From Chloranthus sessilifolius (lineage: Eukaryota > Streptophyta > Magnoliopsida > Chloranthales > Chloranthaceae): 64,000 bases of DNA. This document shows positions 25,601 to 37,600 of the stretch, in pieces. The stretch's first letter is position 1; each line of letters opens with the position of its first letter. The notes beneath the pieces are model-generated. The model was given only the letters and a program-made list of their open reading frames with translations. It was not told the DNA's origin and searched no databases. A program made the translations under genes and the position numbers. The stretch is from the NCBI GenBank assembly GCA_021018995.1, contig CM037589.1, positions 63,205,068-63,269,067 of the forward strand, in the 5' to 3' direction.

Positions 25601-28600
25601 CATTTCGATGTCGTTTGATTTTATGTCATTTGTCTCCATTCGCATGCTCATCTTGTGTTTGTTAAAATTCCTCAATTATAGTATTGTGTCACAGTTGTGT
25701 TTATTATAGTATTGTGTCTGAGTTGTGTTTGTGTCAAGCATCATATATGAGTCACTTACACGTCACCATGAATTCCTCACCCGTTCTGAAAAGGTATTAG
25801 CCGAACGAGGAAACCGCTACACTCCAAATTCTTGGTAAAATCCCAAAAGTTGTGATGAGACTAGAGTTAGGGGATACTCTCATTACTGTGAGCCAGAATA
25901 TGATCATGATAGAAAATTTCTAAGTCTATTCAAGTCGAAGTCCCAGATTTTGACGGTATGTCGAACCCTAAATCCATTGTGGGATGGTTGTCAAGCATAG
26001 AGGAGTATTTTGACTCATAATCTGTTGGATGAGTGTAAAGTTGAGTTAGCCAAAACTAGGTTGGTTCATCACGCTAAAATCTATTAGGATGGTGTGGAGT
26101 TTCAATCCAAGTTAGTTCGAAATAAGCCCATCACACGATGCGAGGACATGAAGGAACGACTCATTAACCAATATGTTCCTTTCACGCACCACTTCCTTCT
26201 ACGGTGTTTGGAAGCTAAGGTGGATAAGCGTCGTAAGCACACCCAACTTGACTCTAGGAGCACCTACACTAAGGAGGGCTATAATTCCGAGGTTCGACCA
26301 TTGAAACCCATGAATACTCCTACAAGTCCCCAAACTGATCACGGTAAAGGAATTGTCCACGAGAAATATGATTTCGCAGCTCAACCATCAAAACCAGTGA
26401 TTACTTCTCCGAATCCCCAAATCGATAATGGGAAATGAGCGATTAGGGACAACCCCAAAACTAGTGGTCACATAAAATGTTATAAGTGCCAAGGACGTCA
26501 GCACTTTACTTACCAATGCCCCACAAAATTTTCCACTCCGAATTTATTGACTAACAGAGAGAGTTCTAAGGAGCTAAAAAATATGAAAGTGGAAGAAATT
26601 GTGTATAACCCTAGTACCATGATGAGTGACGAGGAGATAGAAGAAGCTGAAGAAAGTCTAGTTTGTGTTAAAGAAACTTCTATTTCTCTTGTGAGTAGTG
26701 ATGTTCAATCGCCCACACGTGAGTCAACCGAGTCACCCATGCGCGATTCGACCAAGTCACGTACGCACGATTTGTTAGTGTCTGTAGAGTCAGGTGTACA
26801 CGAGTCCTTATTGTTGGTAGAGTCGAGTGCACTTGAGTCTTTGAGGTTGGTCGAACCGAGTATACGTGAGTTCCTCGAAATGGGTACACAAGAACCATTA
26901 GTGTCAATTGAATCAAGTACCCCAAAGTCTTTGATTTTGGTTGAAGCGAGTACGCACGAGTTAATTGAGCCAAGTGTACATGAGTCATTAGGGTCCCTTT
27001 GATTCGATCACACATGAGTTGATAGTGCCCACAGAGTCGATTGTGCATCAGTCATTAATGTTAGTAAAGTCGGGAGCACTTGAGTCGGTTACATGTGAAT
27101 GGTTATTACCGCATGCATATGGGAGTGTCGAGTCCCTAGGTGCACATACACATCATAAACTGGACTTGCATACGAACCTACTTTTCAAGTCATGTTGTGA
27201 GTTAAGTCTTGAGTCACATTCCACATTGCATGCCGAAAATATGGTTGAAATTCATTTGTGCAATAAAAATCTCAAATTATCGATGAATTTACCTAAGACT
27301 TTTATGGAAGTCCAATCAAGTAATCATGTGATGGTTCAGATTGGATCTGAACAATTCCCATCAAGGATCGCGAGGGCGCTCCAAACCCGTCATGCCGAAT
27401 CTTTTTAAGTTTTGGAAAGGGGTGGACCTAAAGTATATGTGCTTGAGCTACCTCAAGGTATGGGGGTTAGTTGGACACTCAATGTGGAAGACCTAGTTTT
27501 TTGTCTAGGCTCAACCTTACTTCCTAGAACTCCTTTTCAAACGTCATTTCCTTGTGCACCAATCTCGATCTCACAACCCTTATCTTTTCCTCCTCCGAAC
27601 AAGCTGAAAAGCGAGGTTATTGAGAAAATCTTGGATGATCTTGTGGCATTCACCCGCGGCAGGGAGTTGTCGATTTATGAGTTGAAGAGGATTACTAAGA
27701 CTACTCTCGAGATTGCACGGACTAATCATGAGAGTTCACCACTTGAGTTCCTACACTTCCGACAGATATCACGATCACACTTCTTTGGTGATGAAGTCCT
27801 TCGAGTCCGAGAGAGTTGCTGAGAAGCTTCAAAAATATTTGGTAGTGGGTTGGCGAGTCTGGTTATTTGGTTTGTCGGGGAGAGGTTTACTGTGTGTGCT
27901 CCGATAGAATAGACCGAGATGATAACCATACGTTACCGGATGTCGAGATTGTTTGGGTTAGTTGCAAGGAGTTCCACCAATTGGGCCCTGATACACTTGA
28001 TCAGTACTACATGCGTGTTTCATCAATGAGGAAGCGTTTCGGGTCCGAGAGAATTGATGAGGATGTCAACTTTATCGACCGATGTCATGAGCTAGTTTCA
28101 TCGATGATAAAACATTTCGAGTCCGAGAGAATTGATGGGGACATCAAGATTGAGAGCGTTTGATTTGGGTCGTAACAGATATTTCTACGTAAGAAGCGAC
28201 GGAAAAGTGGCCTTAAAAAGACTTGAGGCGTGCTTTAGTCGATCAATCAACCCCATTTGATCGATCGATTGAGAATAGGGGCTTTTGGCTTCTGGCGAAC
28301 TTACTCCTCTCAGTCAATCGATCGATCCCAAACTTTCGATCGATTGATTGTGGACAGAGACTTTGAGCGATTTTATTATTTATAAATCGATCGATCAATT
28401 CTAGCATTGATCAATCGATTGACCGCATAAGTCAAGTCCGCCAAATGACAGAATTTTAATTTTTTTTAGAAAAACGTGTCATTTTAGTGTTTTATTAGTT
28501 TAGGGTTTTCTTTTTTTGATGCCTACTATGTAAGGTCCTTACAAGCATTGTAACAAACACTTGATGATTAATGAAAAGAGGCTATTTGCTTTAAGCTTGA

Positions 28601-31600
28601 GATGAGCATTGTTGAAAAGAGATTCTTCTTTTTCGGGATAGTTTGGTGTAAGGCCAAGGGTGTGATTCCCATTATTTTCTAATTTTGTCTATTTTTATCT
28701 CTCTTTTTCTCTATTTGCTGCCATCTTTCCGATCCCCTTAAACCTATTGCAGTCAATTTCTAGTTGAATATTCTGAAATCCCAAACCCTAGCTTTCATCT
28801 GAACCATTGCATCAATCTGATTCAGCATGCCCTAGCAAGATATAGTGGTTCCACTTTGGAGCTTCGAACGAGCGCCCTAATCTGGAAAAGCTAGAGTTTT
28901 ATCTCTAGGATCGATTCTTTTCGCAAATCTAAATAGATCTTGTGCGTCAGATTGGACCCTAGCCAAAACAAGCATGATCACTCAAGCGGAAATCTACGAA
29001 ACCCTAAGGTATCGCGAGTAATTTTGAGATTTTTTCTTAATTAATCAGTTTAATTTCGGCTAATCATCATTTCATCACCATTCACAAGTTTTAGGGTCAT
29101 TGTCCCGCGTCAATGGGTTTCTCCTTCAAACCGTTGTTGGAACTTTCAGCAGTCCCGAGAATTGAAGAGTTTGAACAACGCTTCACTGATCATGTGAAAT
29201 AAAAGAATCATTAATTATGATATATCATCAGGTTTATGACCCCACCAATCTGCTAGTCTTTTTATGAGGCAGAAGCAAAAGAATTTATCGCGGAAGCAGT
29301 TGAGTACTGAAACTCTGCCAAACCCTCAGAAGGGTTTATGTACTAAAGAGATAGAAAAGGATGTCTTTATACAGCAACATAATCCCAAGCACAGCAGCAA
29401 ATAGCATCGTTGATCTTGTAGCAGCTAAACCATAATTGGAATGAATCATGATGTGATATTCTATGGCATCAAAGTCGTGGGTTTTCCCTTCAAACCGTTG
29501 TTGAAACTTTCAGTTGGCCCAGGTATTGAACAGTTTGAACAACTAATGCCAAAAGAATTAACAAGATCAAAAGCTCTTGTGTCACCAAGGATATCCGACA
29601 TCAACATCGACATCCAGCATGCTTCCAAGGTCGCATAAAGCTTGCAAGGCTTTTCCTACGAATCTCCATACCTCCTATAAGAGGAGGTGGATTAAATGGG
29701 AGAGACTTGGGTTCTAGAGCCAAGCGCTAAATCTTATCGAATTCCCCATGATATCCTGCATTTTCTAAACCTGAAACAGAACATGCTCTAACAGTGAAAT
29801 CAGTCGTTTTTCCTCTCTCTTCAGCTAGCCTGCACTCATCATCTAGATAGTGCCATTTTTTCTAATACTCTTTTAACTCTTTTGTCATTTCTTCAATCTT
29901 CTTCAATTCCCTCTTTTTCTATCAAACCGACTTCATTTGGATCACCAATAGTTCAACTTCTTTAATACAATTTAAAAAAAAAAAAATCACCAATCTCAAT
30001 TCAGTTGATGAGCTTCATGTTGAAGTTAGCATATATGAAAGAACAAAGTCATTTGCATTATAAATGTCAGAATGTTTTTTTTTTTTTTTGAAACGGTAAC
30101 AAAATCATATATTAAAAACAAGAAGCACAGTACAATAAAAAGAAACCAGCGCACCTTAGCGGGTAGAAAGAGGCTACCAAATGAAAGCTACTGGAAAGCG
30201 ACAAAAAAACCCTAACGCTCACCCCCATCCTGTTGCAAGACTGAGAACGCAATCTGAGACCCCATCGCCCCTAAAGCAAGAAGGTCATGACTCTGCTACA
30301 TAGCAATCTTCGCAAATTGCGAGGAAATGTAGCAGGTCCTCATTGAAAATTGCCATCTTGCTGGCATTCCAGCTAATGACCAGCTCTCTAATGTCTCTAA
30401 TGATCAATGCGAACGGATTTGCCTTTCTCCTGAAAATCCTGTTATTTCTTTCAAGCCATATAGCCCATAAAACTGCATATACTGTTAACGGCCAAAGTTC
30501 CTTCCTCTCATCCTCAAATTTCATCTCTCTCCACATTTCCATCATCTGCCCTGGCCAGTGTGGGAGGACCCAATCTACCTTGAAAATCTTGAAAATTTAA
30601 TTCCAAATGAGTCTTGCTGTAGTGCAATGCAAAAAGATATGCTCGACTGATTCTCTCCCTCGCATACACATATTGCATCTGTTAGAAACCGGAATATTCC
30701 TGCAATTCAGTTGATCCCTCGTAAGAACCTTCCTTTTATCAACTAGCCAAGCAAAGTGACGGGGACGCCGACATCGTAGACATCGGATATGGTCCTTTTC
30801 GCGTGTACCGACGTCGGAAGAAGCAAAATGAAAATCAAAACTAGGGGAAAGGGAAAATTCTGGAAATGTAGAGGAGGCCCGAGTACCATAGCCTCAAAGG
30901 AGAAACAGATACAAACCGCGAGGAGAACAATGTCGAGCGAGCCCTCGCTTGAGCGGTTAAAATCTTCGCTTGAGCGGTCCCTCGCTCGAGCGACCACTTA
31001 AGCTCGCTCTCGCTCGAGGGGTTATAATCCTCGCTCGAGCGAGCTACAGTGACGAAAAATTTTCGTTTTTTCATTTTTTTTACTTTTTTAGTCTTTTATT
31101 ATTTTAGGACTCTTTTAATTGTGAGTTTTATATCATTTAGAGTTTTCTTAGCCTATATAAAGGCATTGTAAACACTCTATTAAGGATTATTGATTATGAA
31201 TGAAAAGAGCTTTTGTTTGTGTGTGTTTGAGATGAGCCTCTACGAAGAGTGAATCTTCTTCTCAAGAAGGGTTTGGTGCGAAGCCAAGGGTGTGAAGCCT
31301 GCAAATCTATCTTTTATCTACCTATCTATTTTCACTTTCTCTGCTTGTGTGATTCTACAACCCCAAATTGATCATCATTCTTGTGAAATCCTAAACCCTG
31401 ATTTTCCCTAAGCCTTGAATCGATCTGATTCAACAACTGTAGATCCCAACTGAGTTATTAAACCTTCAGCACCAAATACTCAAAGAAAAGCAGTGATCCC
31501 ATCATTGAATTGAGAGCGCCCTAATCTGGAAAAACCTAGAGTTCTATCTCTAGGATCAATATGCGCGGCAACCTAACAGATCTAGCGCTTGGACTGAACC

Positions 31601-34600
31601 CTACCTAAATTATGCGTGATTCTCCCATGGAATACTACGAAAACCTGAGGTATTCGTTATATTTTGCAAATTCTATTGTTTAATTTAATTCTAATTTAAT
31701 TTTAGCAAAATTAATCATTGCATTCACGTAGTTTAGGGAACCGTTCTGCGTCATAAAGAACCTGATCTTTGGCGGCACCTGAGCTTTCCAGAACCCACAC
31801 CAATGCTTTCGCTCCTTCTTCCCTCTAAGACGTGCCTTGAGCAAATTGTAGAAAGACATTACAATGAAGTTCCCTTTCTTTGAGTGTCTCCAAAACCTCA
31901 AATCCCTGTTGGCGTCATTGGGCGTATTATCCCCCAACAAGTCCATCAGGTTGTGGAACTCCTCCCCTTCCCAGTCCCTCAAAGGCCGTCTAACTTGAAT
32001 ATGCCATTGAACATTCCTTTCCGATATCAGCACGAACTCTCTGACCATCCCATCCTTCTGATCAAAGATATTAAAAATGGTGGGAAATCTCCGCGAAAGA
32101 GGCTGATCTCCCACCCACACTTCCTTTCAGAACTTAATCTTCTGTCCATCCCCCCAGCTGAAAACCGTACCATCCATAATCTCTTGTGCCGAACCATGTA
32201 TGGCTTTCCACCAAGTCGATCCCCAATTGGGTAAGGAGACATCCCTGGTGATATCCCCATATTTGGCAGTAACAATTTGATACCAAAGGTTGTTTCTCTC
32301 TTTTTCCTCTCCCAATCTGCATTTCCATTTAGCCAGAAGTGCCTTGTTCACCAATTTAAGGATCCTGATTCCGAGCCCCCCGTATTCCTTTGTCTCGCAG
32401 CATTGTTCCCAATCGACCAAGTGGATCTTTTTCTGATCTCCTGCCCCTTCCCACAGGAAGTCCCAAACAATTCTTTCCAACTTCTTAGTGATTCCAGCCG
32501 GTGCCTTGAGAAACGACATCATGAATATCGGGATGGAGGCAAAAGTCGACTTAATGAGCGTTAGTCTTCCCTCATAAATGAGCAGCTTACTTTTCCATGT
32601 GGCCAATCTCTTTTGGAAACGATGAATGACCGTGTCCCACATACGCAGACCGTTTCTTTTGATGCCCAAAGGTATCCCTAAGTAAGGAATCGAAAAGTTA
32701 GCAGTTTGGCATCCCACTCTCCTTGCCACCCTTTCGGTAATTTCCCGCCAAATATTGATTCCCGACAAACTCGATTTGTGTAAGTTGATACTTTGCCCCG
32801 AGACGGCTTCAAAAATGGTGAGGATGTCCGTATTTGTCGTTAGTTCCCTATCTCCACTATTTCCATTGCAGAAAACCAATGTATCATCCGCATACTACAA
32901 ATGTGATACAGTCGGTCCCGAATTTGACATGCTGAAGCCCTTTATCAGGTTAATCTCTTCCGCTTTCTTAAATAAATTATGTAGTGCCTCCCCCACACAA
33001 TTTAAGAGCAGCGGGGAGAGTGGGTCCCCCTAACGCAGCCCTTTCCTAGTTCAGAAATATCTGTAAGGGACACCATTAACCAGGATGGATAGCCGAACCG
33101 AAGCGTAGCACCCTTTCATCCAATTCCACCATTTTCCCCCAAAACCCATCCTTTGAAGCACATAATCCAAAAAGTCCCATTGAACTCTATCATAAGCTTT
33201 TTCCATGTCTATCTTGAACACCCATCCTTTATCTTTCCTCCTTTTTGCGGAGTGAATCGTTTCAGCCGCCGCCACCACAATGTCCATCAGCTGTCTTCCC
33301 TGTATGAATGCGCCTTGCACATTGGAGATCAATTGATCCATCACTGTCTTTATACGATTGGCTAGCACCTTGGCCAAGGTCTTGTATGCACATCCTATAA
33401 GGCTTATAGAACGATCTCATATGCACATACGATTGGCCAGCACCTTGGCCAAGGTCAGAATGTATTTTTACATGAACTGATACTCAAAATTCAACAAAAG
33501 AATAAAATTAATGCAGAAACATGGAAGAGAAAAGCAAGAGAATAATACCCAACCCCAAAACTTGAAGAGAAATCGCTTCCCTAAAGAAAGTAGGTCTCCA
33601 CACAAACTTTCATTCTCATAAACTTCAATTATAATGAAAATTTATAGATATCCGATGTCCTTATATATCAATAAGAATGATTGAATGTAAAAAAGTCAAA
33701 ACTGCCCAAGACATATAACTAAGAATCTACACTACTTAACTACCATCTATTAAGTTATTAGCTTACTAATCACTAAAAGGCCCTTATTGTATTGGAAATC
33801 AAAACCAAAACTGTTCTAAAAGTTCTATATTTCAATTTGGGAGTAGTCATTATCCCAAAAGCCATCATACCTCTAACTCCTAGTGCCTAGTACAAAATTT
33901 GAAACCATCATCGCAATCATCAAGTCCATCTCTATCAAGTATGACTAATGTCGCGAAGCGAATAACCCATGTGGCTTAGGCATCTACGTCCAATATGTGT
34001 CTGTATTACCCCTACTGACACCCAAAATGCCCTCATGCCTTTTATTGTCGTCACATCGCCTTCTCATGACCCAATTTAGCCGCATATTGTCCGAAAGCAC
34101 TGTTTATGCTTCCAAACAACACTATTCAATGCTCATATTGATCTAATGATGCATCATCCTCCCGGCTTGTGGAAACTCAACTTCATCAAGTTGGAGAAGT
34201 CATATAATGAAGTAGGATGGATGTTCAAGCCTAATCAAAGCCCAAGTACGAAGAATAGAGTGAGAGAGAGAGAGAGATTAGACATACATGGACACATTTA
34301 AAAAAAATTATTTTACTCCCATTTATAAGGAAATCAGGATTTAGGCTATTAATTTATTTATTTTATGAAAGTTATTAAAGGTAAGGCTGCTTAATAAATT
34401 TAGAAAGTAGAGTTAGGCTAATATTTTTTTATTTTTTTAAAGACTTATTAATGAATGTTTGTTCCTTAATTAAAAGGTATTAGGAGTTCAATTTTTATCA
34501 TTTGTAAAGCATAGTTAAATGCCCCTAGTGTGGTAAGTTAATTAGAATTGAATGAAATATTTATTTTGGAGCTTTAGAAGCTCGTACTAGTTGAGGTTAG

Positions 34601-37600
34601 TATTAGGTGTTCTTGTGGGCTCACTGGCAGAGAGATTTTGTGGATATATCTCTCAACTCAACCACCTTGAATAACTAATCCTAGCATTCTTGCAAGATTT
34701 GCAAGTTTAGTTGTTATAAATTAGTATTCTCTTAGTGGCCATCGTGAGTATATCACATCATTTGGTACCAGGGCACATTCGATACATCAGGGCAACCTCC
34801 AATCATCAAATTGAAACGGCGATGATCAACACGAAGACATGAAAGCAGAATCAAGCAATGCGTGGAGCATAATATACGAAAACGCCTCATGTGATAGCCA
34901 AAATGACCACGATCAGGACCACACTACCACGAAATATTCTAGGAGGATGAGAATGATGTAGTAAAAATATTCAACCCTAATCAGATCCCAAGGAAGAAGA
35001 GAGAGAGAGAGAGAGATTGGTCATACACGATCACATGAATAAATCTTTATATCACTCCTATTTTGTAAGAAAATTAGGATTTAAGTTGGCTATTAATTAA
35101 TTGAAGAAGTTTGTTCCTTAATTAGAAGGTAAGGTTAGACTAGGATTTCTATTTTTATAAATTGTAAAGCATATTTAAGGGCCACTAGTGTTGTAAATCC
35201 ATTGGAGTTGGACTCGTATCTCAACTGGAAGGTTGACAATATCGCACCCTTAAGGTTTCAGGTTCAATTCTAGCTTACCTATAAAATTAAAAAAAAAAGT
35301 TTTTTAAATTAATTAGAGTTGAATGAAATATGTAGTTGGGATCTTTAAAAGCATGTACTAGTTGCGGTTAGTATTAGGTGGTCTTGTGTGTTCACTGGCA
35401 GAGAGATTGGAAGCGATATCTCTTCAACCACCTTGGAAGAATAATCATAGCCTTCTTACATGTTTTGCTATTTTTGTATGACAAATTAGTATTTTATAAG
35501 TGGTCATTGTGTGTATCGCATCAGTTAAGTTCAAAAGATTGTTACATCGACTTTGCAGCTCCTCTTCTAGCATCATGTGTCCTTAGATTGTGGTTTGTCC
35601 TTCCATTTGATAGAAAACTACTTATGTGTATCATGTCATGTCTTCAGTTGCTCGCTATTATTAGATATTCCACTTTGTTCCTCATCTTGTGTGGAAACTC
35701 TATAGCTTGTGGTGTCAGAGTTGTACCATCAAACTCCTTTCCAACCAACCCATGGATGAAAGCCAATTCCTTGCTTTCTTCCTCAAATTTCCTCAAGTTC
35801 AATAACTATTTTGCCTTCTTCTTTTTGGTTTCTTAGAAATGGTGGTGTCCCGGACTGGTGTCAACATGAAATTGTTGCTACTCTTGGTTTAGGTGAAGAT
35901 GGTGACCATGTTGCTACTTTGTGAAATTGTTGCCATCCTCGGTTTAGGTGTACATGATTTTATTTGGGTCCAATTGAGAAGAGCATAAGATTCATGTGTT
36001 CATTAGAACCTCCCTCCTTTCTTAAACATTGTACGCAACATGGATGAGGATGCTTCTCCTCCTTCAAACCCAACTTTGTGACTATTTATTTGCGACCATA
36101 TTTGTGATATTGCCGGTGTCAACAATAACTTTACACAATTTACCTTACAAAGTAAAACCTCTCCGGAAGATATTTGAATAGCCAACGATCCTCATCAACC
36201 CCATTTGTGTTGGCTAAAACAATCTCTCCTAGCCACTGCTGGATTGGAAACCCTTACCCGAATTCTATGAATGGTCATTTCTGCCTTCACAGCTAATTCA
36301 TATGCATCCTTTACATCCTAGATGTGTTGGATGCTAATGCCTTCCCAAGATTCTGATTGAGATTGTTTAGAGACTTTTCCAACTTATGGAATTAGTCTCC
36401 TATAATATTTCCCTAGCTGACAACTAATGGAATTCTTCAGTATAGGTGATGATGTCGAGATCTCGATGCTTTACATTGTGAAATCTTTGCGGTGTACGGT
36501 ATAAATCTAGTTTTTAAGTACTTCTCCGTCATCACCAAAGAGGTTATCTTTCCTTCCCCTTCAATATCAATGATGATTGGAGATCCAACCACCAATGAAA
36601 AGTGTAGCCAATAAAACAGAAGGTAATCAACGTCACTTTTAGAAAGTTAGAGATATCAAATAATTTGAATATCATATCTACCTTCCCAATCCAAAGGAAA
36701 GTGTTTGAATCTAGTCATCCATCGAATTCCAAGATTCTGGTCCATTTTAAATTATTCTAATGGTCATCACGATCACATCCGGAAAATTGCGTCCCCCGTG
36801 CTCTCCATGATTTCTGCATCCATGTCTGTACCCTTGGCCACAATGGGTATCACGCCCACGACGGTTTCGAATAGCTTCTCAATCACTAACATGATCTCCA
36901 TCATTGTAACATAACTTGTGTCAGTGTTAATCTGATGACTAGCAGACGATTAACAACGCCACCGAGGAAATATCGAATTCCTGACCTTAATCAATCCGGA
37001 TTACATGTTCGCCAATAGTTTGCCAACAGTAAAAGTTCCAACAATACCTCGGTCCTTGTTCTAGTTGATTAGAGTGATGTTTCCTACGTTCTTCCTTCAA
37101 TCAATCCAATCAAGAACGAGGATTGTGTTATTGTTTCTTTGCCTTAGAGGCATCTTTCTAGTTCAAAACTTGAAGTTTCAGGCTCTAATATCATATGTTG
37201 TAAACCAATACCAAAAATACAACAAAAGGTGAAAAAATAAAGGATAAAAGCAAGAGAGAGATTACCAGTAAAAGAACTTGAAAAGAAATCACTTCCCTAG
37301 AGGGAGTATAGTAAATCAAGTTAGGGTTAGGTAGAGGAAGAAGAGTTTAGGAGAAAAATGGGGTTGAGTAATCAAAATCATCTCACACCCACACATCATT
37401 TGATATTTAAATCATTTACACATTGCTAATGACACCCACACACTATCTAAGCACACACACACTTACATAGAATGCACACACACCGACTAAAGACATAACA
37501 CTATGGACACACCAACACTCCCCCTCAAGTTGGAGCATGTATATCGATCATGCCCAACTTGGACGTGATGTCAAAAAGTCTTCTTCCTCCAACACCTTTA

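Larger units (their letters stand above)
14749..29112 (+). mobile_element. Element C: gag-chromodomain LTR element without pol, with nested insertions
   Basis: The left LTR is in three pieces (14749-15130, 18509-18909, 25235-25456), the interior is 25457-28132 and the right LTR is 28133-29112. Flanking bases are ATGGA (14744-14748) and ATGGG (29113-29117), a near-match target-site duplication that ties the two distant LTRs to one insertion. The interior has a decayed primer site, gag with a zinc knuckle, a Ser/Glu-rich segment, and an integrase C-terminal and chromodomain-like tail. I see no protease, RT, RNase H or integrase core. This layout is like terminal-repeat elements carrying only gag, with a chromodomain added. 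The LTR copies differ at roughly 8-10% of positions in the part I compared, so the insertion is old. Confidence 0.82.
30076..33453 (-). mobile_element. 5'-truncated L1-type LINE, second copy
   Basis: The target-site duplication is GTCAGAATGT at 30066-30075 and 33454-33463. The poly(A) tail is a run of T at 30076-30089 on the plus strand. Only the RT and C-terminal part of ORF2 remain. A solo LTR (30757-31753) interrupts it. It is a different subfamily from the LINE at 18910. Confidence 0.9.

Noticed and set aside
35378-35836. Plus-strand open frame of 152 codons
   Set aside because: It starts inside the TRIM LTR and runs into decayed element E sequence; the translation resembles no family.
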